Source of the DNA: Leeuwenhoekiella sp044542075
GTDB taxonomy: Bacteria; Bacteroidota; Bacteroidia; Flavobacteriales; Flavobacteriaceae
Direction of reading: 5' to 3'
Assembly (NCBI RefSeq): GCF_044542075.1
Contig: NZ_JBITTU010000001.1
Span: forward strand, 124,001 to 188,000
DNA: 64,000 nt
A program made the translations under genes and the position numbers. Below the pieces are notes generated by a model. The model was given only the letters and a program-made list of their open reading frames with translations, was not told where the DNA came from and searched no databases. Below are positions 45,095 through 53,651 of the stretch, one piece after another (positions within the stretch are counted from its first letter, which is position 1; every line of letters starts with the position of its first letter).

Positions 45095-46810
45095 TTAACC
45101 TTTTACGGCTTTAGCGATATACGCATCTACCTGCTCTTCGAGAATAGGAAGCGTTACCGTTCCCGAGCTTAAAATCACTTCGTGAAATGCCCTAATGTCA
45201 AAGTTCTCACCAAGTTCCTTTTTAGCACGTTCCCGTAATTCGCGTATTTTGAGTTCGCCTATTTTATAACTTAACGCCTGTCCCGGCCAGCCGATGTAAC
45301 GATCTGTTTCTGTGTTGATCTCGTGAATTGAAAGCGCTGTATTTTGCGACATATAATCAATAACCTCTTGTCTTGACCACCCCATTGCATGTATTCCGGT
45401 GTCAACCACAAGGCGACATGCACGCCACATCTCATAAGTAAGCTGACCAAATTTCTCATACGGTGTTCTATAAATCCCCATCTCATCTGCCAGATATTCT
45501 GCATACAAACCCCAGCCTTCCCCATAAGCAGAGAGGTATAAATTTTTTCTAAACTGCGGAATGCTATCGCTCATTTCCTGATTAAGCGCTCCTTGTAAGT
45601 GGTGGCCCGGCACCGCCTCATGAGCCGTCAAAGAAGGCAATGTATATAAGGTTCTACTATCTAATTTATACGTGTTTACTAAATAATGTCCTGCCTGAGT
45701 TCCGTTTATAGAGCTACCGCTGTAACGCCCTCCAGTATATTTTGGTGCGATCGCATCAGGTACTTTTATTACACCATAAGGCTGGCGTGGAAGCTTCTTA
45801 AAATATGCGGGCAACTCGTTATCAATGCGTTTTGCGATGTCACGCGCGTGCATTAAAAGCGCATCGCCTGTCGTTACAAAAAATTGCTTATCGGTACGCA
45901 AAAACTGAAGGAATTCTGCAAACGACCCTTTAAATTCAACTTCTTTAATGATCTCTTCCATTTGCCCTTTTATGCGCGCCACCTCTGCGAGACCAAGTTC
46001 GTGAATGGACGCTGCAGTATATTCTTTAGAAGTGGTGTAGAAGTTAATTCGATTTTGATAAAAAGCTGAACCTTCAGGCTGAGCAGAAACGCCGATAGTT
46101 TCACGACTATTGGGCAAATATTCAGTTTCAAAAAAGAATTTAATTTTCTTGAAACTCGGCACAACATCATCTGTAATAATCTGCTTTGCAGCAGTTAGCA
46201 AAGAGTCTTTTCGCTTTTGCGAAATGTTATCTGGTAATTCTAAAAATGGAGAATAAAAGTAGCTGTCTAACGGGTTTTCTACAATATGGGTCTCGTAGGA
46301 TGCTTCATAACCTTTAAAAATTATTCGAGGCTGAACGATGCCCTGCGCAAGACCTTTACGCATTAATTTAAACTGACTTTCTGTAAAATACGGAATGGCT
46401 TTTAAACGCTCTAAATACCCTATTGCCTGCTCATAACCGCGAATGGGGCGTACCTGATAATTAAGATCTAGGTGAAAACCCTGATCCGCCTGCAAGGGAT
46501 TGAGATGCATTTTATACGTGTATTCATCTACCTGATCTTGCAAAATAAAGCGCAGTAATTTATACGAAATCGTCTCACTCGTGTTTAAATCTGCAACAGC
46601 AACTTTATCAAGTTTAGCTAGCAAACTCGTTGCAAAATCTCCGCGCTCTTTGGGCAACTCTACGTCATATCGTCCTAAAGGAAAATCTTGCCGGTCGTAA
46701 TCACGATGCTGCTCATACGTGTTGATAATGCTATCTAGTGATACCGCGTTTTGAGACATCGCAGAAGCGGAAACAAAAAGAATCCAAAATAATATACTAT
46801 AGTTTTTCAT
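45095..46810 (-). CDS. DUF885 family zinc peptidase-like protein, secreted
   Basis: 571 residues with signal peptide MKNYSILFWILFVSASAMSQ. The DUF885 domain carries the zinc motif in LTAHEAVPGHHLQGALNQE (HExxxHH-like) and the downstream acidic segment YGEGWGLYAEYLADEMG, both typical of this metallopeptidase-like family. The protein should be periplasmic or outer-membrane associated. Among hydroxyproline genes it is probably a further peptidase that frees amino acids from collagen-type peptides; its specificity is not known. It lies 89 bases downstream of the aldehyde dehydrogenase gene. Confidence 0.88.
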   Translation of the reverse strand: MKNYSILFWILFVSASAMSQNAVSLDSIINTYEQHRDYDRQDFPLGRYDVELPKERGDFATSLLAKLDKVAVADLNTSETISYKLLRFILQDQVDEYTYKMHLNPLQADQGFHLDLNYQVRPIRGYEQAIGYLERLKAIPYFTESQFKLMRKGLAQGIVQPRIIFKGYEASYETHIVENPLDSYFYSPFLELPDNISQKRKDSLLTAAKQIITDDVVPSFKKIKFFFETEYLPNSRETIGVSAQPEGSAFYQNRINFYTTSKEYTAASIHELGLAEVARIKGQMEEIIKEVEFKGSFAEFLQFLRTDKQFFVTTGDALLMHARDIAKRIDNELPAYFKKLPRQPYGVIKVPDAIAPKYTGGRYSGSSINGTQAGHYLVNTYKLDSRTLYTLPSLTAHEAVPGHHLQGALNQEMSDSIPQFRKNLYLSAYGEGWGLYAEYLADEMGIYRTPYEKFGQLTYEMWRACRLVVDTGIHAMGWSRQEVIDYMSQNTALSIHEINTETDRYIGWPGQALSYKIGELKIRELRERAKKELGENFDIRAFHEVILSSGTVTLPILEEQVDAYIAKAVKG

Positions 46811-46899
46811 AAGCTGAATTCCTTTAAATCTAGTTTCGGTTTAAATGCTGTACTCTACCTTAACGTTTTTATAATTTGTTTTTTAGTTCTACTTCCTGT

Positions 46900-48477
46900 T
46901 TACGAGTTGCTGTACGTTCCATTTACCTTACGGAAAATCCCTAATGGATTTTTATCCTGTAAAGCAGCAGGCAACAATTCTTGTGGCCAATCCTGATAGG
47001 AAACCGGCCGCACCCAACGGTAAATTGCATCATTACCCACAGAGGTAAATTTAGAATCTGAAGAAGCCGGAAACGGACCACCGTGATGCATTGCAGGACA
47101 CACCTCAACACCCGTAGGAACTCCGTTAAATAGCATTCTTCCTACTCGAGAGCGCAGTGCATCTACCACGTCATTGTACTTAGCAACTTCTGTAGTTTCG
47201 CCAATTAATGATCCTGTTAATTGCCCTTCTAATTGATTTAAAACTTCTACTAATTGCGCCTGTGAATCGCAGGTAACCAGCATAGAAAATGGTCCAAAAA
47301 CCTCATTATGTAATTCTGTGTTTTCTAGAAAAGCGTCTCCGCTAACCTTTACTAAAGTAGGCTTAGCGTCATTTGCTCCTTCTGTAGCCAGTTTTACGGC
47401 AAGTACTTCAGTTGAAGAAGCATCAAGCATCTTTTGTTTTCCGGTTTCATAAGCCGAAAGAATATTAGGATGCAACATGCAACTTGCTGCCTGCTCATCT
47501 AAATAGGAAGCCAGGTGCTTACCAAAAGTATCTAACTCGGCGCTAGCAACACCCAATATGAGTCCGGGGTTTGTACAAAACTGCCCTGCTCCCATATTAA
47601 TACTTGCGGCATATTTTTGAGCCCAGAATTCTCCATTTTTCTTTAAAGCTTCCGGGAGCATTACTACAGGATTAATACTTCCCATCTCTGCATAAACCGG
47701 AATAGGCTCTTCCCTATTTGCTGCAATTTCACACAAGGCTTTACCTGCTTTTATACTTCCTGTAAAACCAACACCTTTAATTGCTGGGTGTTTTACTAAT
47801 TGCTCACCTACCGCAATTCCTTTGCTATTTAGATTTGAGAATACACCTTCGGGCATTCCTGCTTTTTGCGCTGCTTTAATAATCGCTAAAGAAACCAGTT
47901 CTCCGGTAGCTGCGTGCATAGGATGACTTTTTACTATTACCGGGCAACCTGATGCCAGCGCACTTGCCGTATCACCACCGGCAGTAGAAAACGCAAACGG
48001 GAAATTACTGGCGCCAAATACCGCTACGGGACCTATAGCAATCTGCATTTTACGCAAATCTGGTTTAGGAGCAGGGCTACGATTAGGCTCTGCAAGATCT
48101 AATGTTGCCTGTACCCAATCACCTTGTTCAAGAAGCGCAGCAAAAGCATTTAATTGACCTATAGTACGACCACGTTCTCCCTGCGCTCTACCTTCAGGAA
48201 GACCAGATTCTGTAGTATAGGTATCTATAAGCTCCTGACCTAATGCCTCAATCTCTACTCCTATTTGACGTAAAAACAAAGCACGTTCAGCATCGGTTTT
48301 CTGTTTGTATATAGCAAAAGCTTCAGTTGCAAGTGTTGCAGCATCGTCAACTTCAGACGCTGTAGCTTCAGTAAACGTCCACTCATTTTCTGTATTTAGT
48401 TTTGGGTTTATGGTCGTGTAGGTTACATTGCCTTCCGCAGAAATTTTACTTCCTATATAATTCTTACCTGTTATCAT
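46900..48477 (-). CDS. 2-oxoglutarate semialdehyde (2,5-dioxovalerate) dehydrogenase
   Basis: 525 residues from the ATG at 48475-48477 (MITGKNYIGSKISAEGNVTY), which matches the family start; the open frame runs 22 codons further upstream. The fold shows GASNFPFAFSTAGGDTASAL, the Glu in VYAEMGSINPVVMLPEAL and the catalytic Cys in NMGAGQFCTNPGLIL. This is the NADP-type class of ALDH used for alpha-ketoglutaric semialdehyde. It performs the last step of hydroxyproline breakdown, giving 2-oxoglutarate for the TCA cycle. It is separated by about 260 bases and a hairpin from the DapA-like gene. Confidence 0.93.
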   Translation of the reverse strand: MITGKNYIGSKISAEGNVTYTTINPKLNTENEWTFTEATASEVDDAATLATEAFAIYKQKTDAERALFLRQIGVEIEALGQELIDTYTTESGLPEGRAQGERGRTIGQLNAFAALLEQGDWVQATLDLAEPNRSPAPKPDLRKMQIAIGPVAVFGASNFPFAFSTAGGDTASALASGCPVIVKSHPMHAATGELVSLAIIKAAQKAGMPEGVFSNLNSKGIAVGEQLVKHPAIKGVGFTGSIKAGKALCEIAANREEPIPVYAEMGSINPVVMLPEALKKNGEFWAQKYAASINMGAGQFCTNPGLILGVASAELDTFGKHLASYLDEQAASCMLHPNILSAYETGKQKMLDASSTEVLAVKLATEGANDAKPTLVKVSGDAFLENTELHNEVFGPFSMLVTCDSQAQLVEVLNQLEGQLTGSLIGETTEVAKYNDVVDALRSRVGRMLFNGVPTGVEVCPAMHHGGPFPASSDSKFTSVGNDAIYRWVRPVSYQDWPQELLPAALQDKNPLGIFRKVNGTYSNS

Positions 48478-48588
48478 TTGTTCAATTTCGTTTAACTCTA
48501 TTTTTTGATTTATTAAGTTATTCTCAATAATCAATATAATCAAGTTCTTTATAATACCTGTAAAGCAGATACCTCTTGTTTATGGCAA

Positions 48589-48610
48589 AAGCACCGTAAT
48601 TGCGGTGCTT
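48589..48610 (-). terminator. Hairpin between DapA-like and aldehyde dehydrogenase genes
   Basis: AAGCACCG, loop TAATTG, CGGTGCTT as read on the plus strand. On the minus strand the stem is followed by TTTTGCC, so it can stop transcripts of the upstream DapA-like gene; the plus-strand side also has a T-rich tail. Confidence 0.6.
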
Positions 48611-48740
48611 AATTTTTCTCGTTAAATTGAGTGAAATAGATGTTCTGCAATGCCTCGGGTCTTGGTAATTACTGATAGCCGTATAACTAATTATACCACA
48701 CTTCAAATCTACTTAATCACCAATTTAAATTTTACAATTG

Positions 48741-49673
48741 TTACACAGAAGCGCCTACACTCAAGTTTTTATATTCTGGCAATGTTGGACGACTCGCCAA
48801 ACCCTCATTTATAATTTTAAGTACTTCTTCACGACGTGCTCCAGATAAAGGAAGACGTGGTGCGCGTACATGCTCAGAACCTATATTTGTATGTACTTCT
48901 GCAAGTTTAATATTTTGAACCAACTGCGCATCTATATCTAATTCTAAAAGCGGTAAAAACCATCTGTAGATTTCTAAAGCTTCTGCGATACGACCTGCTT
49001 TTTGCAACTCATAAATAGCAACCGTCTCTGCCGGAAATGCACAAACCAAACCCGCAACCCAGCCATCTGCGCCAATTAACAAACTCTCAAGAGCCAATGT
49101 GTCTACACCCGTCATAATTTTTAAACGATCACCAAAACGATTTTTAATACGCGTAACATTTGAAATATCACGGGTAGACTCTTTTACCGCTACAATATTT
49201 GCTTCTTGCAACAACTCTTCAAACATATCTAGCGTTACTTCAATCTTATAATCTACAGGATTGTTATAAACCATTATCGGCAAGCTGGTACTTTGCGCTA
49301 CGGCTCTAAAATAAGCTACGGTTTCTGCATTGTTTGCTTTATAGCGCATAGGAGGTAACATCATTAGACCATTTGCACCATCCTTCTCTGCCTGTGCAGC
49401 TGCTGCAATAGCTCCTTTGGTAGTTTGCTCAGCAATGTTCATCATTACCGGCACACTGCCTGCTACAATCTCTACGGTTTTGCGCGTTAGCGTACTTTTC
49501 TCTTCATCTGTTAAGGTACTTGCTTCACCTAGCGTCCCTCCTAAAACGATACCATGTACCCCAGCATCAAGCTGTGCTTTTATATTAACCTCAAATAAAT
49601 TAAGATCTAATTTATCGTCTGTTGTAAACTTTGTAGTTACTGCTGGCATTACGCCCTCCCATTTGATTTGCAT
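48741..49673 (-). CDS. DapA-family protein, probable 1-pyrroline-4-hydroxy-2-carboxylate deaminase
   Basis: 310 residues. The class I aldolase-like barrel has the Schiff-base Lys164 (VAVKESTRDISN), Tyr136 (PIMVYNNPVDYK) and the GGTLGEASTL substrate loop. DHDPS itself would be linked to lysine genes. Here the neighbours point to the branch that deaminates 1-pyrroline-4-hydroxy-2-carboxylate to 2-oxoglutarate semialdehyde. It is the first gene of the minus-strand hydroxyproline run and divergent from an AraC regulator. Confidence 0.9.
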   Translation of the reverse strand: MQIKWEGVMPAVTTKFTTDDKLDLNLFEVNIKAQLDAGVHGIVLGGTLGEASTLTDEEKSTLTRKTVEIVAGSVPVMMNIAEQTTKGAIAAAAQAEKDGANGLMMLPPMRYKANNAETVAYFRAVAQSTSLPIMVYNNPVDYKIEVTLDMFEELLQEANIVAVKESTRDISNVTRIKNRFGDRLKIMTGVDTLALESLLIGADGWVAGLVCAFPAETVAIYELQKAGRIAEALEIYRWFLPLLELDIDAQLVQNIKLAEVHTNIGSEHVRAPRLPLSGARREEVLKIINEGLASRPTLPEYKNLSVGASV

Positions 49674-49757
49674 AGTTTCTGGTATTTTTTACTAAGACAA
49701 ATGTAACTGGCTTTGCACCATTTCATTTTGTAGGTTTTAGCAATAACTTTGCATATA

Positions 49758-49796
49758 TTGACATAATTGCTCATTTTTAACCGAATAATATGTCAA
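49758..49796. promoter_or_regulatory. Inverted repeat TTGACATA...TATGTCAA upstream of the AraC gene
   Basis: Eight-base arms at 49758-49765 and 49789-49796, about three helical turns centre to centre, in the divergent gap between the DapA-like and AraC genes. This is a candidate operator for the AraC protein or for a pathway regulator. No clear TAnnTTTG box was found. Confidence 0.5.
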
Positions 49797-49806
49797 CTAT
49801 TACGAA

Positions 49807-50655
49807 TTGAAAGTTTTACCTTTTAAAATACCGAAGTCTGGCAATAACGCGCTCATCTTGCAGGAAGATCTTGAACCCCTGTTTTATGATCAGCTACATC
49901 AACACCCCGAAATACAAATGAGCTATATCGTTTCGGGTAGCGGAACCCTACTTGTAGGTGATACCATATCTCGTTTTAACTCAGGTGATGTCTTAGTTTT
50001 TGGCGGAAACTTACCTCACGTATTTAGAAGCGATGCACATGAAGATCAACTCTCGCATATGCTTACCGTATTTTTTGACCGGGAAAGTTTTGGGACTACT
50101 TTTTTTGATACTGAAGAATTAAAGGATTTTGATTATTTCTTTAGAAAAGCAGCTTCCGGTTTTAGAGTGCTAGACACAAACAAGCAATTTTTAAAAGAGT
50201 TTTTGATTTTAAAAGACAGACCTAATCTAGAGCGATTTATGAGTTTTATACGTTTGCTTTATCATCTAAATAAAGCAAAAAAAGAGCTGCTTTCTAATTT
50301 TACTAAAAACTCAAAATATACAGACACAGAAGGGCAGCGTATGAGTACTGTTTTTGATTATTGCTTAACTAACTTTAAGGAGCGAGTAACTCTCACCGAA
50401 ATTGCCGAGATTGCTGCAATGAGTCCGACCGCTTTTTGCCGTTTTTTTAAAGAACGAACTAACAAAACTTTCAATCAGTTTTTGCTTGAATTGCGTATAG
50501 AACACGCCTGTCAAATGTTACGTACTAATGAAGATCAAGAGGCTATTGCAACTATAGCTTACAGCTGCGGATTTAATTCGGTTTCTAATTTTAATCGGTA
50601 TTTTAAAAGGCAAAAAGGTATAAGCCCGCGTGAATATAAGAATCAAATTGCATAA
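49807..50655 (+). CDS. AraC-family transcriptional regulator (TTG start)
   Basis: 282 residues. The start codon is TTG (49807); MKVLPFKIPKSGN is the opening expected of relatives, and the only upstream ATG nearby (49789) is out of frame and closes quickly. A cupin-type sensor domain occupies about 20-130 (HQHPEIQMSYIVSGSGTLLV, NSGDVLVFGGNLPHVF). Two HTH motifs lie at about 190-280 (VTLTEIAEIAAMSPTAFCRF, IATIAYSCGFNSVSNFNRYF, KRQKGISPREY). It is probably the hydroxyproline-responsive regulator of the divergent catabolic genes. Which compound it senses is not shown by the sequence. Confidence 0.92.
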   Translation: MKVLPFKIPKSGNNALILQEDLEPLFYDQLHQHPEIQMSYIVSGSGTLLVGDTISRFNSGDVLVFGGNLPHVFRSDAHEDQLSHMLTVFFDRESFGTTFFDTEELKDFDYFFRKAASGFRVLDTNKQFLKEFLILKDRPNLERFMSFIRLLYHLNKAKKELLSNFTKNSKYTDTEGQRMSTVFDYCLTNFKERVTLTEIAEIAAMSPTAFCRFFKERTNKTFNQFLLELRIEHACQMLRTNEDQEAIATIAYSCGFNSVSNFNRYFKRQKGISPREYKNQIA

Positions 50656-50866
50656 GTATCTTTATAAAAGCCTAACCCATTTACATTTTACAGAATTAGA
50701 TATCTTTTACATTTTAAAAAAAGCAGTTAACTAAAAGTTAGTTGCTATACTAGCAGATAAAAAGTAATATACATTATCAGAAACTAATAAATATTAGTAT
50801 ATATACAAGACCGATGTTTTTAATGCAACTTTTTTATTGATATTTAGTCCTTTGAAAAAGCTTTAT

Positions 50867-51415
50867 ATGAATATCAAAAACCCTCTCTGCAGTATTAAAT
50901 TGTTTTTGATCTTAGGTTCATTGAGCCTTAACAGCACGCTACTGAGCGCTCAGAAAGAAGCTGAATCTAAGAACCTCAAAGCTTCATTTAATCAGCAAAA
51001 AGATAGCGTCGTTTATAACGATCTGGGGTTTTTTAAAAAATATAAAAATTCAATAAGTTTCTACAACAATAAATTAGAGATGAGTTTTAGCGCAAGTCAC
51101 GTTGTGCAGGGTCTTGCAAACTCAAACACACTACCAGATATTCAGTTACAAGCTGAAGCTGAATTCGTTTACAAGTTAAAGCCCAGATTTGATATCTATG
51201 CCATAGGGAAATACCTGAGTAGTCCTATTAATAATCAAGGTACGAGTCAAACCTATATGAATCCGCTTTTTGAGCAAAGCGAATTAGGTTTAGGTATAAA
51301 AACAGAAATTAACGATATCAAATTAGACATGGGGCCTAAATTAATTTTAGATGCTCAAAATTTGAATATGGGTAATTCATTGAGATTTAGCACAAAGCTT
51401 TTAAAAAAATTCTAA
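50867..51415 (+). CDS. Hypothetical exported protein
   Basis: 182 residues from the ATG at 50867, giving signal peptide MNIKNPLCSIKLFLILGSLS (cleavage after LLSA); the frame opens ten codons earlier. The mature part is rich in alternating beta strands (ISFYNNKLEMSFSASHVVQG, AEAEFVYKLKPRFDIYAIGK) and could be a small outer-membrane or periplasmic beta protein. I recognise no family. It lies alone and convergent with the SDR gene, with 4 bases between the stops. Confidence 0.65.
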   Translation: MNIKNPLCSIKLFLILGSLSLNSTLLSAQKEAESKNLKASFNQQKDSVVYNDLGFFKKYKNSISFYNNKLEMSFSASHVVQGLANSNTLPDIQLQAEAEFVYKLKPRFDIYAIGKYLSSPINNQGTSQTYMNPLFEQSELGLGIKTEINDIKLDMGPKLILDAQNLNMGNSLRFSTKLLKKF

Positions 51416-51419
51416 CTAC

Positions 51420-52205
51420 CTACAAACTACTTAGTAAACCACCATCTATAGGAATTTGTGTTCCGGTAATGTATGCTGCTTGTTCTGAAGCAAGAAAAGA
51501 AACCAAATATCCATATTCTTCTGGTTTGCCGATGCGACGTACCGGCACTTTTGCTTCCATTTTCTTTAAGACCTCATCTTCAGAAATATTCTGCTCCTGA
51601 GCTTTTTTAGCATTTAAGGACGTGATCCGTTCGGTATCAAAATAGCCGGTGAGAATACTATTAACTGTGATTTGATCTTTACCTACTTCGGTAGCCAGGC
51701 TTTTTGCCCAGGTGACAACTGCTGCGCGAATAGAGTTTGACAAGACTAAATACGATAAGGGTTCTTTCACCGAAACCGAAGCCACATTAATTATACGTCC
51801 CCATTTATTTTTCCGCATAGCCTCCAGCGCCAATTCTGTTGTGAGCACTACCGTTTTAAATAACAAATCAAAAGCCTGCTGATAATCTGAAACTTCCTTT
51901 TCTAAAGCGGTTCCGGCAGCCGGACCTTGCGTATTATTGACAAGAATGTCGACAGTATTGCTTTTGAAAAATTCAGAAATCAATTTTTTATACGATTCAA
52001 AATCTGTAAAATCTACAACCAGAATCTGATGCTGCTGTCCCTGATCTGTTGACAGTTCTTCCCGCACTGCTTCTAGTTTTTCTTGAGATCGAGACATTAG
52101 TGTTACACTCGCTCCGCTCGCCGCCAACTGCATCGCAATGGCTTTACCAATCCCAGATGTGCTTCCGCCTACTAAAGCTTTTTTACCGTTTAATACTATT
52201 TCCAT
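51420..52205 (-). CDS. SDR-family oxidoreductase lacking the YxxxK motif
   Basis: 261 residues. The dinucleotide-binding start ALVGGSTSGIGKAIAMQL is close to TGxxxGIG, and NNTQG stands where NNAG is usual. At the catalytic position YSASKAAV is replaced by SNSIRAAVVTWAKSLA, so Tyr and Lys are missing. This non-canonical group (BKR-like) has no proven reaction. Name in databases is often 3-oxoacyl-ACP reductase, which the missing residues do not support. It lies 40 bases downstream of the cupin gene on the same strand, so both may belong to one unit. Confidence 0.9.
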   Translation of the reverse strand: MEIVLNGKKALVGGSTSGIGKAIAMQLAASGASVTLMSRSQEKLEAVREELSTDQGQQHQILVVDFTDFESYKKLISEFFKSNTVDILVNNTQGPAAGTALEKEVSDYQQAFDLLFKTVVLTTELALEAMRKNKWGRIINVASVSVKEPLSYLVLSNSIRAAVVTWAKSLATEVGKDQITVNSILTGYFDTERITSLNAKKAQEQNISEDEVLKKMEAKVPVRRIGKPEEYGYLVSFLASEQAAYITGTQIPIDGGLLSSL

Positions 52206-52245
52206 TTTTATTGATATTACAATTCTAATGTCTCAAATCTTACTT

Positions 52246-52563
52246 CTACCTATACTCTTCGCGCGTAGGGCTAAAAACATCCAGAAGTTTACAGGCTGTT
52301 AATGCTTTACCACTGTGTTTTAAGTGAGGAGCAATCACAACGATATCTCCGGGATGATACACTTTAGTTTCCCCGTCAAGTGTAAATTCAAATTCGCCTT
52401 CAATCACGTGCATAATTTGCTCATTCATATGACTGTGCTCTGGCACTTCTGCGCCTTGTGTTACTTCCCAAAAAGCCAAAGAAGTATTTTGTGTATGTAC
52501 CAGTTTACCCTTATAACCGGGCATTATTTCTTTAGGTGTAATTTCAGATAGTTTGTAATGCAT
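52246..52563 (-). CDS. Small cupin-domain protein
   Basis: 105 residues forming one cupin barrel, with motif 1 around PEHSHMNEQIMHVIEGEFEF (His, His, Glu ligands) and motif 2 around YHPGDIVVIAPHLKHSGKAL. It probably binds a metal. Substrate unknown. Genes of this type often accompany SDR enzymes in sugar-acid or amino-acid catabolism, and the next gene is an SDR. Confidence 0.9.
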   Translation of the reverse strand: MHYKLSEITPKEIMPGYKGKLVHTQNTSLAFWEVTQGAEVPEHSHMNEQIMHVIEGEFEFTLDGETKVYHPGDIVVIAPHLKHSGKALTACKLLDVFSPTREEYR

Positions 52564-52646
52564 AACTATTGCGTTTATATTTTATTGATGTTAGTCTCTT
52601 CTTTATCTCTGCTCTTGAATCTATCGTAAAACCTTCTATCTCAATT

Positions 52647-53651
52647 CTAGTTTCCCCAGATCCTGTTCCATAGACTGCTTAAAACTTGTTTCATAGCTTC
52701 AGGATCGCGTTGTGCTTCTTCAATAGTAAGATCATCAAATTCATTAGGTATAAGTTGATAGCTGAATACAAAACTTAAATTTTCAGCATTTAAATCATAT
52801 GTACCAAAGCGCAAATCATTAAAATACAAGTCGCCCTCTTTGTCTTCAATAGCATACCAACCTTCGGCAATAGTACTGAGTCTCTTAACCGTTTCTGAAT
52901 TTTTCAAATCTCCTAACAGCTCCCGGTTCTTAGCAATGCGTTTAAAAGTTATGGGTTTAGAGTCAAAAAATGAATAATCGGCTAAAAGATAATACGCACC
53001 TACGTCAATATTTGCGTACCACAAAATGGTATTAAATGCTGCCGGTCGTGTATCGAGTTCTGTATATTCTAAATTCTTATCTGCTAATGCCTGCTCAAAT
53101 TTCTTAAAGCTTACCCATTTTAAAATTAGAGTAAGTATCATATAGGCCGAGCTCACTAAGAGTCCCAGGCGATTAAATTTTCTGCGCTTCGCGGAAGTTT
53201 TTGGCAAACGCATCGCTAGAATTAAAAAGATTAAAAAGGGTACCGTGTACAGCGGATCGATAACAAAAATATTCTGATACGCCAGTCGTAAATCAAAAGG
53301 CCAGAAGAGTTGCGTTCCCCAGGTGGTATGCGCGTCGAGTAACGGATGTGTTACCAGGCCCCAGAAAAAGAGCCAGGACCAGTCTTTCCAACTTGCTTCA
53401 GCTTTTTTATGGATTTTGGAAACCAGCCACCCCAGCACTGGAGCCATCGCTATACTAAAAACAATAGAATGACTGATACCGCGATGAATTTCTATAGCCG
53501 TTAACGGATCTAAAAATTTACCTACAAGAGTATCTAAATCGGGAATTGTGCCGGCAATAGCGCCGTAAAGCATTGCTTTATTGCCTACTTTCTTACCTAA
53601 GACAGCTTCACCCACTGCAGCTCCCAGAACAATTTGAGTCAATGAATCCAT
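52647..53651 (-). CDS. YdjM-like membrane-bound metal-dependent hydrolase
   Basis: 334 residues. The N-terminus MDSLTQIVLGAAVGEAVLGK, then GAIAGTIPDLDTLVG and HRGISHSIVFSIAM, carries the His/Asp residues of the PF04307 family. Four hydrophobic helices lie in the first 180 residues; the C-terminal 150 residues are soluble. The stop codon is followed by the MutS-like gene's end only upstream (zero-base junction at 53651/53652), so the two are translationally linked. Physiological role unknown. Confidence 0.9.
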   Translation of the reverse strand: MDSLTQIVLGAAVGEAVLGKKVGNKAMLYGAIAGTIPDLDTLVGKFLDPLTAIEIHRGISHSIVFSIAMAPVLGWLVSKIHKKAEASWKDWSWLFFWGLVTHPLLDAHTTWGTQLFWPFDLRLAYQNIFVIDPLYTVPFLIFLILAMRLPKTSAKRRKFNRLGLLVSSAYMILTLILKWVSFKKFEQALADKNLEYTELDTRPAAFNTILWYANIDVGAYYLLADYSFFDSKPITFKRIAKNRELLGDLKNSETVKRLSTIAEGWYAIEDKEGDLYFNDLRFGTYDLNAENLSFVFSYQLIPNEFDDLTIEEAQRDPEAMKQVLSSLWNRIWGN

